Below the pieces are notes generated by a model, which was not told the origin of the DNA, made no database searches, and saw only the letters and a list, made by a program, of their open reading frames with translations. Below, piece after piece: positions 8,253-17,375 of a stretch of DNA of 34,361 nucleotides; position 1 is the first letter of the stretch, and every line of letters begins with the position of its first letter. Origin of the DNA: CAYLYP01 sp964387795 (GTDB taxonomy: Bacteria; Bacteroidota; Bacteroidia; Bacteroidales; UBA7960); NCBI GenBank assembly GCA_964387795.1, contig CAYLYP010000029.1, forward strand, positions 1-34,361. Reading direction: 5' to 3'. Both the position numbers and the translations under genes were made by a program.

Positions 8253-8765
8253 CTATAAATCAATTTTCCAGAATAAGCTGTATGGGGTTTCCCTGTATAA
8301 GGCAAAGCAGGTCTTTTCAAGAACTTTAACAGAGGGGATGTTGTCGGTTTCGGTTTCGGCAATAAGAAATTTTGCTTTTTTATTAAGCTTCAGCCATTGG
8401 ATAACCCCATTGAGGCATTCTTTCATGTAGCCTTTGTTGCGATAAGACATATCAGTTCCATAACCAATTTCTACGCTTCCATCAACATCCGGTTGCCCAT
8501 GGAAACAAAATCCCCCTATAATGGCTTTTTTCTCTTTTTCAATCATGAGCCACATCGTATAAAAGAGAGGATCTTTAAGAGGGTTTGTTAAGTTAGGAAT
8601 CAAATCGTTAAGTATTGCATCCTTTGCCTGGGGGTCAATCAATGATTCAGATGGGGCAAGGTTTAAAGATGCAGCAAATTTTTCAGGACATTTGATATGG
8701 CTTGTTAACTCATCTAAACTCAATGGTCTGAGGAGCAAGCGGTCTGTTTCAATATATTCAATCAT
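8253..8765 (-). CDS. GNAT N-acetyltransferase, RimJ/RimL-like
   Basis: The 170-residue protein has the GNAT layout. ETDRLLLRPLSLDEL opens the domain, and VEIGYGTDMSYRNKGYMKECL at about residues 103-123 is the acetyl-CoA pyrophosphate-binding motif A. IPSVKVLEKTCFALYR near the end is the usual closing helix-strand. It fits the RimJ/RimL (Acetyltransf_3) group that acetylates protein N-termini or small amines, but the substrate cannot be read from sequence. I start at the Met at 8765 (MIEYIETDRL); an upstream Met at 8804 would add 13 residues that do not look like the family. Confidence 0.83.
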   Translation of the reverse strand: MIEYIETDRLLLRPLSLDELTSHIKCPEKFAASLNLAPSESLIDPQAKDAILNDLIPNLTNPLKDPLFYTMWLMIEKEKKAIIGGFCFHGQPDVDGSVEIGYGTDMSYRNKGYMKECLNGVIQWLKLNKKAKFLIAETETDNIPSVKVLEKTCFALYRETPYSLFWKIDL

Positions 8766-8876
8766 AGAAATTGTTATTGTATAGTAGGCAAAGGATAAAT
8801 TCAATAAAATGAATGCAATATGTATTGGTTATTTCTTAAGCATTCATGTATTTGTATTTCATGCAATGAGTGATGA

Positions 8877-9491
8877 TTATCCTTTAATCCTGATTTTTTT
8901 TCCCAATAAGGTAAAGCAAAAAGAAAGGAACAGAAAGAGTATCAGAAGGAAGAAACTGTTTAACATCACACTTTTGAAGCCAATTTCACTGACATTAACA
9001 AAAAAATAAGGGTAAAACCCACTGAAATAACCCCTGCTCATGATAAATATTAAATAGATCAGGGGATAAACGAGCCAATTCAACATTTGGGGATATTTTA
9101 TTTTTTTGAAATTTTCATAAGCAAAGCAATACACAAGCACGATGACAGGGATTACAGAATGTAGCAATTCGTCAACAATTCTTTGCAGTCCGCTTGGGTT
9201 CCAGGCTGAGCGAAGGAATAACTGATATACCAACCCTACAACGATAATATAAACGGATAGGGCAGTTAAGGCCCCAGGCTTATTGGGCAAGGCCTTTGGT
9301 TTGTTTTTGATAAAGACCTGAAACGTGAAATAAACTGCCACCATAATATTTGTCAGCATTGTAAAATAGCTGAAATATCGAATGGTAGCTTCTGCAAAGC
9401 TTGTATTGCGGGTTTGCACCATCAGGATGTATTGCGATATAACAGCAAAGAGTGCAAGTATTGCAATTGCGATATTAAGTATTCGTTTCAT
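8877..9491 (-). CDS. Pr6Pr family membrane protein
   Basis: The 204-residue protein has about six hydrophobic helices. Conserved-looking features are YFSYFTMLTNIMVA in the first third, RSAWNPSGLQRIVDELLHSVIPV in the middle, and YPLIYLIFIMSRGYFSGFYPYFFVNVSEIGF toward the end. This order (Y-F-T-x-x-T/S-N, D-x-x-x-H, YPYFF) is what I know from the uncharacterised Pr6Pr family. No catalytic function is established for it. I use the Met at 9491 (MKRILNIAIAI) because the 13 residues before it are polar and do not fit a membrane protein start. It follows a 12-bp perfect inverted repeat by about 50 bp. Confidence 0.78.
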   Translation of the reverse strand: MKRILNIAIAILALFAVISQYILMVQTRNTSFAEATIRYFSYFTMLTNIMVAVYFTFQVFIKNKPKALPNKPGALTALSVYIIVVGLVYQLFLRSAWNPSGLQRIVDELLHSVIPVIVLVYCFAYENFKKIKYPQMLNWLVYPLIYLIFIMSRGYFSGFYPYFFVNVSEIGFKSVMLNSFFLLILFLFLSFCFTLLGKKIRIKG

Positions 9492-9542
9492 GATGTTGAT
9501 ATTTTTGACTGATAAAGAATTGTCCGGCACTTATTACCCATT

Positions 9543-9582
9543 CTGTATTATTTGTTATAAGATTGAATACCAAATAATACAG
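9543..9582. repeat. Perfect 12-bp inverted repeat
   Basis: CTGTATTATTTG at 9543-9554 is matched by its exact reverse complement CAAATAATACAG at 9571-9582, with a 16-base gap. It lies between the end of the C25 peptidase gene and the start of the Pr6Pr gene on the minus strand. It could be an operator for the Pr6Pr gene or a second termination hairpin behind the peptidase gene. Confidence 0.5.
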
Positions 9583-9611
9583 TCTTCAAAAGTATTGATT
9601 TTTTTTAATAA

Positions 9612-9653
9612 CCATAAAAAAACGATTACCATATTAATGGCAATCGTTTTAAA
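9612..9653 (-). terminator. Rho-independent terminator of the C25 peptidase gene
   Basis: On the minus strand AAAACGATTGCCAT (9650-9637) pairs with ATGGTAATCGTTTT (9632-9619) around a 4-base loop, and a run of T follows. The stem begins 24 bp after the peptidase stop codon. One mismatch (C opposite A) interrupts the stem. This is the clearest intrinsic terminator in the window. Confidence 0.8.
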
Positions 9654-9673
9654 GTATAATGCTAAAAGTCAAA

Positions 9674-12600
9674 TTATTGCAACACGACCCTTAGCACTTC
9701 TGTGTGTCTATTGTTATTTATTTTGATGTAATAGATGCCAGAAGCAAAGCCTTTTAAATCAAGATCAAATACATCAACACCTTCAGATTCGCGTGTTGAG
9801 ATAATCTGTCCCTGATAATTCATAAGGGTGATTTTAAACTCCTGTCCAAAGCCTGTTACATTCACTTTGATTTCAGATGTTGTTGGGTTTGGATATGCAC
9901 TTATCAGAGGTTTCTCTGTTGAAGTTATTGCATCAATGAAGAAAATGATATTTACGGTAACATCCTGATCAACAACTGTTATTGAGCCATTAGCTGGTGA
10001 AAATCCTTCAAGTGAAACAATGTAATCATAAGTTCCAGGAGCGACTCCTGTAATTACGTATTCACCGACATTGTATGTTACCTCGTTAAAAGTAATAACC
10101 CCGTTATCAAAACTTGTCCCGTTTTGATCTTCAATAATAAAAGTGACAGAGTAAGTAGGAATAATTGCAACCAAATCAACATCAACCTCTATATCCTCGT
10201 TTTCAACAGTAAGGTTTTGGTTAAAAGTTTCATAACCCTCTTTTGTCACAACATAAGGATAAGTTCCGGGAATTAAGCTAATGCTGGTTGTTCCCTGAGC
10301 GTTTGTAGTTAAAGTCTGATTGTCAATTGAGATACTGGCACCAGAAATTGCAGTTCCATCACAAGCTACATTAAAGCTTACCTGATAGGTGAGAAGGCTT
10401 AGCTCAACATTATGTGTTACAGGCTGATTTGCAACAATCACTGAGCCTGTGTAATCCTGATAGCCTTCTTTGCCAACGCTTAGGTTGTAAGTGCCGGGAG
10501 CAAGTGAAATCTGGACATTCCCTTCTTCATTGCTCACAAGGTTTTGATTGTTAATCTGGACATTTGCCCCTGCTATTGCTTCAGTGCCTGATGTGATATT
10601 GATATTTACAAGATAAGTAATCAATACCATGTTCACGTTCATATTCACTGCCTGGTTGCTTACAACAACAGATCCTTCATAAAGCTGGTAAGCATTTTTT
10701 GTAACACTGAAAGGGTATGTGCCTGCTAACAAATTGATTGAAGCAAGGCCGGAAGCATTGGTAGTAATCTGTAAATTGTTAATTGAAACCACAGCTCCCT
10801 GAAGTGCATTGGAACCATCATTTACATTGAAGTTAACAGCAAAACCTGTGTTCATGGTTACCTCAACAAGGATGTCTTCATCCACAATGGTAGCTGTTCC
10901 GATAGATGAAACAAAGTTTTGTTTATCAATCCTGTATGCATAAGACCCGGCATGGATACCACTAATCTGATATACCCCGGGATTAAAGGTTTGGTTGCCA
11001 AAAGTGATAACAGCATCACTGATGGGGTTATTGGCTTCGTCTTTAACAATAAAACTTACCTCATAAGTAGGCAGTGGGGTAAGGTCAATCAGTATATTTT
11101 GGTTTTCATTTTCAACCGTTACACTTTGATTTACTATCGGGGCAAAGGTTTCTGTCAATACATTGTATAGGTAATCACCCGATACCAGGTTAATGCTTGC
11201 ATTTCCAGTATTGTCAGTGATAAGGCTTTGTGAGCCAATAACAATCTGCGCATTTTCAACCGGGTTGGTTGCGCCACCTGAAACAACTGTAAAGTTTACA
11301 GCATACTCAGGCATAAGATTGGTAGCTTCGAATGTTAAAAAGAGGTTAGGGAGTTTGTTAGAACTACCATCATAAGTTGGGCTTGCCTGGCTGTCATCAT
11401 AACCATAAACTACACGGTTTTCGGATACCTGGGTGCTGTTTACTGTAAAGAAATCACCAGAGCCGCAATAGTTTGGAATAAGGCCCCAAATGATTTCGAT
11501 GATAAGATTTTGTCCGGCAGGCAGTTCATAATCTTCAATATCCCAGATATTCCAGCCTGCAGCAGATGGCATTTGATAATTAGCTGATTGGAAAACGATA
11601 GTTCCATCAGATGTATTTGCGAATGCACCAGTAAGGGTAGTGGCAGTAGTAGGTTTGAAGATAATCTTGAAGTTAGAAAGGTTGTTGGCTGTTGATGAGA
11701 TATGAGCAAGGTCAAAAGCCAATTCAGTGATTGTCTTATCACCAGTACCAAGTTCACTTTCAAGATACAACATCTGGCTGCGATTGGCTTTATACCAGTT
11801 GTAGAATGGGAAGCCAGTAGGGAGTTCTGTCCCTGTCCCAACAGTAATCTGGGGCATCTGTCCAATAATAAGGTTGTAATCCTGTTGAACAGGGCTTGGG
11901 TCGCTGGCCTGGAATGTCAATGTTGCATTTATCCCTTCAGGGCATGATGGATGAACTTCAAGGGTGCAGGTAACATCAGCAAAGCCTCCGACAGCAATTG
12001 GTTCAATAGCAGCAGCAGGGTTGCTGATAGTAAGATATGCGCAGTTTCCTGTTAACAATGCTGTTGGGTTGTTTGCTGCAGCATGGCCATTATTGATGAT
12101 TTTGAAAGTAGCGGTTCCGGTTTCACCAGCATCCAGACGACCATTGTTATTGCCATTATTTTCAACAAGGATATAGCTAGCATCCAAAGATAAAACAGGG
12201 GCATTGATTGTTAGCTTCATGTTTGATGTCCAGATAGAATCGCCATCTGTGAATGAAATTGGGAATGTGGCCAGATATTGGTCTGGGACATTGGCAGCAA
12301 TTTGGAGAGTCAAAGCATCAGCAACAGTAGCAGTGTTATTTGTCCCGTTCTGAATAGCCCCAAAATTTATGATGTTGCTCCCGCTAAGCGTAACATAAGG
12401 ATCTAACACTTCAATGGTGGCAGTAACTGCTGTTGAAGGATCTGCCCCAACATTTTTGGCAGTAATTGTCAATGAAACATTTTCGTTATAATCAATCTGT
12501 CCGTTATTATTACCCAGGTTGTCGTTTACAATATACGAATCCAGGACAATATAAGGCCCTTCCAATGCAGCAGCAGGAATGCTTACCATATATGGCTGAT

Positions 12601-14650
12601 ATTGAGGTTTAGTTACAACAATGTCAACATTTCCACCTGAAAGGACAGGAGAAATAGGAACCGCAACTTCACCTGTTGCATCCACTAAAGCGGCACCATG
12701 CAAAACGCCATCTTTACTTATTGCAACATAGGAGCCGGGGAGTGCATTTACTGTATAGGTGGTAACTCCGATTGGTAAGATAGCCATGTGAGAAACAGTG
12801 TTTATTTCACCCTGTGTATTGTAAGTCACCATTGAAGGATCGCCAAAGTTTTGATATGCCTGCCAGTAATAAGTCGGGCTTGAGTGGCTTGGATAGCCTT
12901 GCGCATGGACTTCTGTTACTGCCAGGTTTCCAACCATTGTTATGGCAGCAATGGAAACATAATCGCTGACAAATGGGGCATCATAAGCACCTAAAGTAGT
13001 TTCTGCTACAGTTGGGACATATCCATTGTTTGTGCCCTGAAGAGGGAAGGCGCCAACAGACCAGTAAAAATCTTCAAACCAATAAGTGCTTGGAACTGAA
13101 CCAATATATGCAACAGCACCTTTTTGGGGTGCTCTTACCCATGCTTCGCCTATACATTCTGAAACACTAAAGTCGGAACTCTGGCAACAATTGCCTACTG
13201 CGAGGGGATATTTGTTTGTGTTGCTGAATGCATAAACATTGGATACAGATAAGCTTGGGTCTCCCCAGGAAGATGGGCTGCAATGTGCAGTGTAGTTAAT
13301 CATACTTACAGCAATCCTGGCTGGGTCATAACAACCTGAGTAGCTGTTTAGATAAGCATTAACTGTATTGTAACCATGGGCTGCATTGAAATAGTTCTGG
13401 GTGCCATACTGAACTGTTGCCTGGCCTAAACGGGGATTCCATGTACCATCAGCACCAGCAATCAATGTTACATTATCAAGATAGCCTGGATCGGCGAATT
13501 CATATTTCTCATAATAGAGTATCTTTTCCAGTTGGTTGTTCAATTGTTCAACAGTTTGGGCTGAAAGCCTTCCGAGATATATATCGGGGAAAATATCTCC
13601 GTCAACAGAGCTGTAATAAAGGTCGGTAACGCCGCCTGAAGCAGATCCTGTTGCTGACGCGGGTACCTGTTGGTTGTCCCCTACAATAAGAACAAATGAA
13701 GGAGCCGGGTCTTCGGGTGTTGAAGCATTATAGATGCCAAAGATGTAATTCTTAATGGCTGCAGGGGTTGTGCCAATTACATCAGTGTAACCAACTTCCA
13801 GTTTGAAGCCTTTTTTAGTTTTCCATGTAAGATAGGGTTGCAGTGCGTCTTCAAACATACGATTGGCAACAACAACCATTTTAATTGGATATTTGGTTAA
13901 ATCAGGATGATCGTTAAATGCATCTTTTTGATAATTAAGCACCTTGCTATATACGGATTCAAAATAAGGGGAGAAAGTAGAAGTTTTTACATATTCATTT
14001 AATGATTCATCTGATCCATTAAAACTAACTTCAATTTCAAGATTGTTATAAACCCTTATGGTTCCTGTAACAGGATTATATTTTATTGGTGAGATATCTA
14101 AACGGCCAAGACGAACACCACGCATTACCCCTAATACTTCAAGATTAGCTATTTCACTACGGGTGAATTCATTAAGCTGATATGCTGATGAATTATACTC
14201 AAACTTAATGTCTTCGGGCTGTTGGTCTTTTCTGATTGATGGCTGATTAGGCATTAGCTTATTTGTAATTCCAAAATCAGATAATTTATAATCAGTTACA
14301 GTGTAGCCTTTAACATTAACTGTTGCTTCAGCCCCAAATGGGATTTCAATGAGTTTTTTGATGGCAGGAAGTTTAGGAGAACCTAATTCGCCTAATGAAT
14401 AGCCTTCCGGTAGGATAACTTCATTAAAAATACCCTGTTGGGTTTTAACTTCGAAAACCTGAAGCCCCTCCATTACAATCTGTAAATTAAGCTTTTCAAT
14501 GCTGTTCTCAGTGATGTTGAGTGCATTTTTGCCTTTATTGAATGGGATTTGATAATCCTGTGCAAGGGCCCCGGTGCTGATATTAGTCAGTAATATGACA
14601 ATAATTGCATAGAAACCGGCATTCAATTTGTTGTGAATCTTATGTTTCAT
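9674..14650 (-). CDS. Gingipain-like C25 peptidase with T9SS sorting domain
   Basis: The 1658-residue protein starts with a signal peptide (to about residue 31, ALAQDY) and a gingipain propeptide-like region. A C25 caspase-fold peptidase domain covers about residues 255-620. His456 (NYTAHCSPSSW) and the pair Cys488-Cys489 (VGNCCQSSDF) are the likely dyad; Cys489 lies 33 residues after the His, the spacing I recall for RgpB. Two segments with Asp/Asn-rich loops (NDNLGNNNGQIDYNE, ENNGNNNGRLDAGE) may bind calcium. A beta-sandwich follows, then six carboxypeptidase-regulatory/PEGA-like repeats of about 75 residues (about 1112-1570). The T9SS type A sorting domain closes the protein (SAYPNPTTSEIKV to RVVLQ). 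It is probably exported, cleaved and anchored at the cell surface, where it digests protein. Confidence 0.93.
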   Translation of the reverse strand: MKHKIHNKLNAGFYAIIVILLTNISTGALAQDYQIPFNKGKNALNITENSIEKLNLQIVMEGLQVFEVKTQQGIFNEVILPEGYSLGELGSPKLPAIKKLIEIPFGAEATVNVKGYTVTDYKLSDFGITNKLMPNQPSIRKDQQPEDIKFEYNSSAYQLNEFTRSEIANLEVLGVMRGVRLGRLDISPIKYNPVTGTIRVYNNLEIEVSFNGSDESLNEYVKTSTFSPYFESVYSKVLNYQKDAFNDHPDLTKYPIKMVVVANRMFEDALQPYLTWKTKKGFKLEVGYTDVIGTTPAAIKNYIFGIYNASTPEDPAPSFVLIVGDNQQVPASATGSASGGVTDLYYSSVDGDIFPDIYLGRLSAQTVEQLNNQLEKILYYEKYEFADPGYLDNVTLIAGADGTWNPRLGQATVQYGTQNYFNAAHGYNTVNAYLNSYSGCYDPARIAVSMINYTAHCSPSSWGDPSLSVSNVYAFSNTNKYPLAVGNCCQSSDFSVSECIGEAWVRAPQKGAVAYIGSVPSTYWFEDFYWSVGAFPLQGTNNGYVPTVAETTLGAYDAPFVSDYVSIAAITMVGNLAVTEVHAQGYPSHSSPTYYWQAYQNFGDPSMVTYNTQGEINTVSHMAILPIGVTTYTVNALPGSYVAISKDGVLHGAALVDATGEVAVPISPVLSGGNVDIVVTKPQYQPYMVSIPAAALEGPYIVLDSYIVNDNLGNNNGQIDYNENVSLTITAKNVGADPSTAVTATIEVLDPYVTLSGSNIINFGAIQNGTNNTATVADALTLQIAANVPDQYLATFPISFTDGDSIWTSNMKLTINAPVLSLDASYILVENNGNNNGRLDAGETGTATFKIINNGHAAANNPTALLTGNCAYLTISNPAAAIEPIAVGGFADVTCTLEVHPSCPEGINATLTFQASDPSPVQQDYNLIIGQMPQITVGTGTELPTGFPFYNWYKANRSQMLYLESELGTGDKTITELAFDLAHISSTANNLSNFKIIFKPTTATTLTGAFANTSDGTIVFQSANYQMPSAAGWNIWDIEDYELPAGQNLIIEIIWGLIPNYCGSGDFFTVNSTQVSENRVVYGYDDSQASPTYDGSSNKLPNLFLTFEATNLMPEYAVNFTVVSGGATNPVENAQIVIGSQSLITDNTGNASINLVSGDYLYNVLTETFAPIVNQSVTVENENQNILIDLTPLPTYEVSFIVKDEANNPISDAVITFGNQTFNPGVYQISGIHAGSYAYRIDKQNFVSSIGTATIVDEDILVEVTMNTGFAVNFNVNDGSNALQGAVVSINNLQITTNASGLASINLLAGTYPFSVTKNAYQLYEGSVVVSNQAVNMNVNMVLITYLVNINITSGTEAIAGANVQINNQNLVSNEEGNVQISLAPGTYNLSVGKEGYQDYTGSVIVANQPVTHNVELSLLTYQVSFNVACDGTAISGASISIDNQTLTTNAQGTTSISLIPGTYPYVVTKEGYETFNQNLTVENEDIEVDVDLVAIIPTYSVTFIIEDQNGTSFDNGVITFNEVTYNVGEYVITGVAPGTYDYIVSLEGFSPANGSITVVDQDVTVNIIFFIDAITSTEKPLISAYPNPTTSEIKVNVTGFGQEFKITLMNYQGQIISTRESEGVDVFDLDLKGFASGIYYIKINNNRHTEVLRVVLQ

Positions 14651-15379
14651 GAAATTTGTTAAAAATGTTTTTGGTAAGATTTAAATGAAGGGGTAAAATT
14701 ATAAAAGGTATTATCATTTGCAAAAAAATATTAAAACATTCGTCCTTTTTATTGTTTTGTCTGATGCTATTACTTGTGTAGTTTCATGAATATCAAATAT
14801 TAAGGAGCAAATTGATGAATTAAGCGTTTTCTGTTAGGAATAATTATTAAATGCGATATTGTAAAACGAACATGCATGCAAATGATGCACAAACATAAAT
14901 ACAAATAGCAAGCAAGGGGTTTTATCCGGTTACCAATTGATAAATTCATTACAGATAAAATTATGAATCAGTTCTTTAAATGTCAAAAATGCTTTTAGTG
15001 TTGATAACATCCTTTTATGTGTTTTTCTATCCTATTGCATGTAAATAGAGATTCTTCTTTGGAAACTATTTATTCTTCTTTCATTTATAAATATTAAAAA
15101 GAATATTTCATGTATTAGAATATATATCATTAAAATAAATAAAATGTTTTTATAGCTAATAATTACTATAAAATTATTATTGGCTTTTATTGTAAATGGG
15201 TCATATTTGATATAAACATAACTTGCATATCAATAAATACGGTTAAAAAACATATATATTAAATAAGAAGGTTTAATTTTGAGATTAAAATAATTTTATT
15301 TCCCCTGTAGATTGTTTTGCGATTAAAGATCAAGATAGGTTTCCAGAGTTTTACAAAACAAAGAGGGGAGGAAAATGGC
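14651..15379. other. Long AT-rich interval between divergent genes
   Basis: About 730 bp separate the C25 peptidase gene and the small sorting-domain gene, which are divergent. I see no coding sequence and no RNA gene. The interval is strongly AT-rich and should hold the promoters of both genes. TAATTTTG at 15274-15281 fits a -7 box for the rightward gene, but no -33 box lies at the right spacing. Confidence 0.45.
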
Positions 15380-15889
15380 ATGAAAGTTAAATTGTTATTT
15401 CTCAGTTTTATCTTATTGATTGATGTGCCTTTGCTCAATGCACAAAGCTTGTTTGTGATGCAAAAAAATGGGCAGCAGATTTCTTATGAAATATCTGAAC
15501 TGGCAAAAATACATTTTGTGCCGGGAGTTATGTTCGTCAATAAGTTAAATGAAGAAACAGACTCTTATGCAATGACAGAATTGCATTATTTGAGTTTTGT
15601 TGATTTGTTGATTGGAATAGATGAGGAAAGGCCTTATCGTTCTGCTAAGGTTTGTAGTGTATTCCCAAACCCTGCCAGAGGGATGCTGTGTTTTAAGGTT
15701 GATTTAACTGTAAAACAAAGAGTTTTTCTTGAGATTTTTTCACTTGACGGGCGTAAAGTCTGTCAAGAATCAAAAATACCGGAAAAAGATGATTACTGTA
15801 TAGATATAAGCCAGTTAGATAAAGGTGTTTATCTGGCCAGGCTTGTATGTGGGGATTTTGTTTGTGTTTCGAAATTTGTAAAAGAATAA
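15380..15889 (+). CDS. Small secreted protein with T9SS sorting domain
   Basis: The 169-residue protein has a signal peptide (MKVKLLFLSFILLIDVPLLNAQ). A short segment typical of proteins around FISUMP genes follows (SLFVMQKNGQQISYEISELAKIHF). The C-terminal sorting domain runs from VFPNPARGMLCFKV to the end. The signal peptide and sorting domain predict export by T9SS to the surface. I start at the ATG at 15380, which gives a proper signal peptide and has AGGGGAGG 9 bp before it, an unusually clear ribosome binding site here. Very little remains between the signal and the sorting domain, so it may be a surface tag or structural protein. It lies 12 bp before the FISUMP gene and is probably in one operon with it. 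Confidence 0.78.
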   Translation: MKVKLLFLSFILLIDVPLLNAQSLFVMQKNGQQISYEISELAKIHFVPGVMFVNKLNEETDSYAMTELHYLSFVDLLIGIDEERPYRSAKVCSVFPNPARGMLCFKVDLTVKQRVFLEIFSLDGRKVCQESKIPEKDDYCIDISQLDKGVYLARLVCGDFVCVSKFVKE

Positions 15890-15901
15890 AAAGAAAAAAA
15901 G

Positions 15902-16699
15902 ATGAAGAAGCTTTTAATGATGGTTTTTTTGATGGGGATGCCCCTGATGCTTTGGCCTCAGGATACAATGTATGTGCATCAGGATGGTGGTGTTGTAACC
16001 AAATTTGCGGTTTCAAAAGTCGATAGTATTGTGTTTTATAGTGAGCCTGCATTAATGGATATTGATGGGAATATTTATCGTACTGTAACCATCGGAGGTC
16101 AGGTTTGGATGGCAGAAAATCTGAGGACAACAAGATATTCAGATGGGGCAGATATTGAATACCCGGGAAGCGATCTTGCAGCCTGGTCAGCAAATACAAG
16201 TGGGGCTTATGGCTGGTATGGTAATGAAATCTTTTACAAAGATTTATATGGTGCGGTATATAATTGGTATGCTGTTAATTCAGGAAAGCTGTGCCCTGTG
16301 GGTTGGAGGGTTCCCAATGATCTTGAATGGTCATTGCTGACGGATTATATTATAGAGAGCAATGATAGTGTAGATGAAAGCAATATTGGGAATGCACTTC
16401 GTTCCTGCCGTCAGGTAGATTCTCCTCTTGGAGGGGATTGTGCAACCATTCTTCATCCCAGGTGGAATGCCTATACACAATATGGCATTGATGTTTATGG
16501 TTTTTCTGCCTTGCCAGGGGGAAGTCGTGAAAACACAGGTTATTTTTATGAACTTGGGGAAACGGCTAATTTTTGGAGTTTGTCATCCTATAATGATATT
16601 AGTGCTTGGAAAAGAAGAATTGAAGGGAACCAGGCCTTGATACAGCGTAGCTGGCTTAATAAGTCTTATGGCCTTAGCGTCAGGTGTATAAAGAATTAG
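15902..16699 (+). CDS. FISUMP-domain secreted protein
   Basis: The 265-residue protein has a signal peptide (MKKLLMMVFLMGMPLMLWPQ), then the same short N-terminal module as its neighbour (VHQDGGVVTKFAVSKVDSIVF). The FISUMP domain (Fibrobacter succinogenes major paralogous domain) fills the rest. Typical marks are DIDGNIYRTVTIGGQVWMAENLRTTRYSDG, YNWYAVNSGKLCPVGWRVPNDLEW and the closing KSYGLSVRCIKN. The domain is common in secreted proteins of Bacteroidota and Fibrobacteres; its function is not established. The shared N-terminal module and the 12-bp gap suggest that the pair is made and exported together. No sorting domain is present in this protein. Confidence 0.87.
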   Translation: MKKLLMMVFLMGMPLMLWPQDTMYVHQDGGVVTKFAVSKVDSIVFYSEPALMDIDGNIYRTVTIGGQVWMAENLRTTRYSDGADIEYPGSDLAAWSANTSGAYGWYGNEIFYKDLYGAVYNWYAVNSGKLCPVGWRVPNDLEWSLLTDYIIESNDSVDESNIGNALRSCRQVDSPLGGDCATILHPRWNAYTQYGIDVYGFSALPGGSRENTGYFYELGETANFWSLSSYNDISAWKRRIEGNQALIQRSWLNKSYGLSVRCIKN

Positions 16700-16745
16700 C
16701 TTGTGTGTTTTTTCTTTGTTTCAAATTGCAAAAGTTCATTTCTCA

Positions 16746-16790
16746 CTTTAAAATAAAACATATAAACCAGGTTGATGTTTTGTTTTAAGG
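16746..16790 (+). terminator. Possible terminator hairpin after the FISUMP gene
   Basis: CTTTAAAATAAAACAT (16746-16761) pairs with ATGTTTTGTTTTAAGG (16775-16790) at 14 of 16 positions. The 13-base loop itself contains AACC-A-GGTT. It lies 47 bp after the FISUMP stop. The stem is AT-rich, and a run of eight T occurs only about 10 bp later, so termination is plausible but not certain. Confidence 0.4.
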
Positions 16791-16871
16791 TGGGGAATGC
16801 TTTTTTTTGTTTGTATTAGAGTAATATAATTTGTAATATGTTTTTTATAAATTTCATATTCGTGACGAAAG

Positions 16872-16904
16872 TTGGAGGTGAATGTTAAGATGTTTATATT
16901 TTTG
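16872..16904 (+). promoter_or_regulatory. Candidate promoter of the Nudix gene
   Basis: TTG at 16872-16874 and TATTTTTG at 16897-16904 fit the Bacteroidetes -33 and -7 boxes. The spacer is 22 bp, one more than usual. Transcription would start near 16911, leaving a leader of about 27 bases before the ATG at 16938. Confidence 0.4.
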
Positions 16905-16937
16905 TTTATAGTTATGTATCTTTAAAATAAAAAACGA

Positions 16938-17375
16938 ATGCTTGCTTTTATTGATTTTAAAGCTCCCGGAATTATTGATGAAAGTCTTTTATACTATGCA
17001 GTAATGGTAAGTGTGTTCGAAGGGAAACTTGTCCTGGTACGCAATGGAAAACGCATTACATGGGAGATACCTGGTGGGAGGCGTGAGCCAGGGGAATCAA
17101 TTAACCAGACTGCTGCCCGTGAACTGTTTGAGGAAACAGGCGCCCTTGAATATTCCTTAAATGAAATATGCGATTATATTGTATCAGGGCCTTTTCAACA
17201 AGGCATCTCTTATGGTAGGCTTTTTTATGCAGATATCAAAATCCTGGGTCCCTTACCTGAAATGGAAATCGCTGAGATAAAGTTTATGGATTCGCTCCCA
17301 TCGGATTTGACATATCCGCATATCCAACCATTCCTCTATAAGAAAGCAATGGATTGGCTCAAGGAGAGGGGCTAA
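16938..17375 (+). CDS. Nudix hydrolase
   Basis: The 145-residue protein has a complete Nudix box, G47-x5-E53-x7-R61-E62-L63-x-E65-E66-x-G68 (GRREPGES then ARELFEETGA). This box binds the metal and splits nucleoside diphosphates linked to another group. The substrate cannot be told from the sequence. The size and single-domain form suggest a housekeeping or nucleotide-cleansing enzyme. The gene has its own candidate promoter. Its stop codon overlaps that of the convergent hemW by 4 bases in total, so the two transcripts run into each other. Confidence 0.9.
   Translation: MLAFIDFKAPGIIDESLLYYAVMVSVFEGKLVLVRNGKRITWEIPGGRREPGESINQTAARELFEETGALEYSLNEICDYIVSGPFQQGISYGRLFYADIKILGPLPEMEIAEIKFMDSLPSDLTYPHIQPFLYKKAMDWLKERG

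Noticed and set aside
11440..11865. A 141-codon minus-strand frame inside the C25 peptidase gene
   Set aside because: It is out of frame within a gene with clear domains and has no family features of its own.
15157..15179. TAATAATT / AATTATTA inverted repeat in the long intergenic gap
   Set aside because: It is made only of A and T in an AT-rich region, so it is likely to occur by chance.
15693..16199. A 168-codon minus-strand frame opposite the sorting-domain and FISUMP genes
   Set aside because: It overlaps two well-supported genes and has the composition of an antisense shadow.
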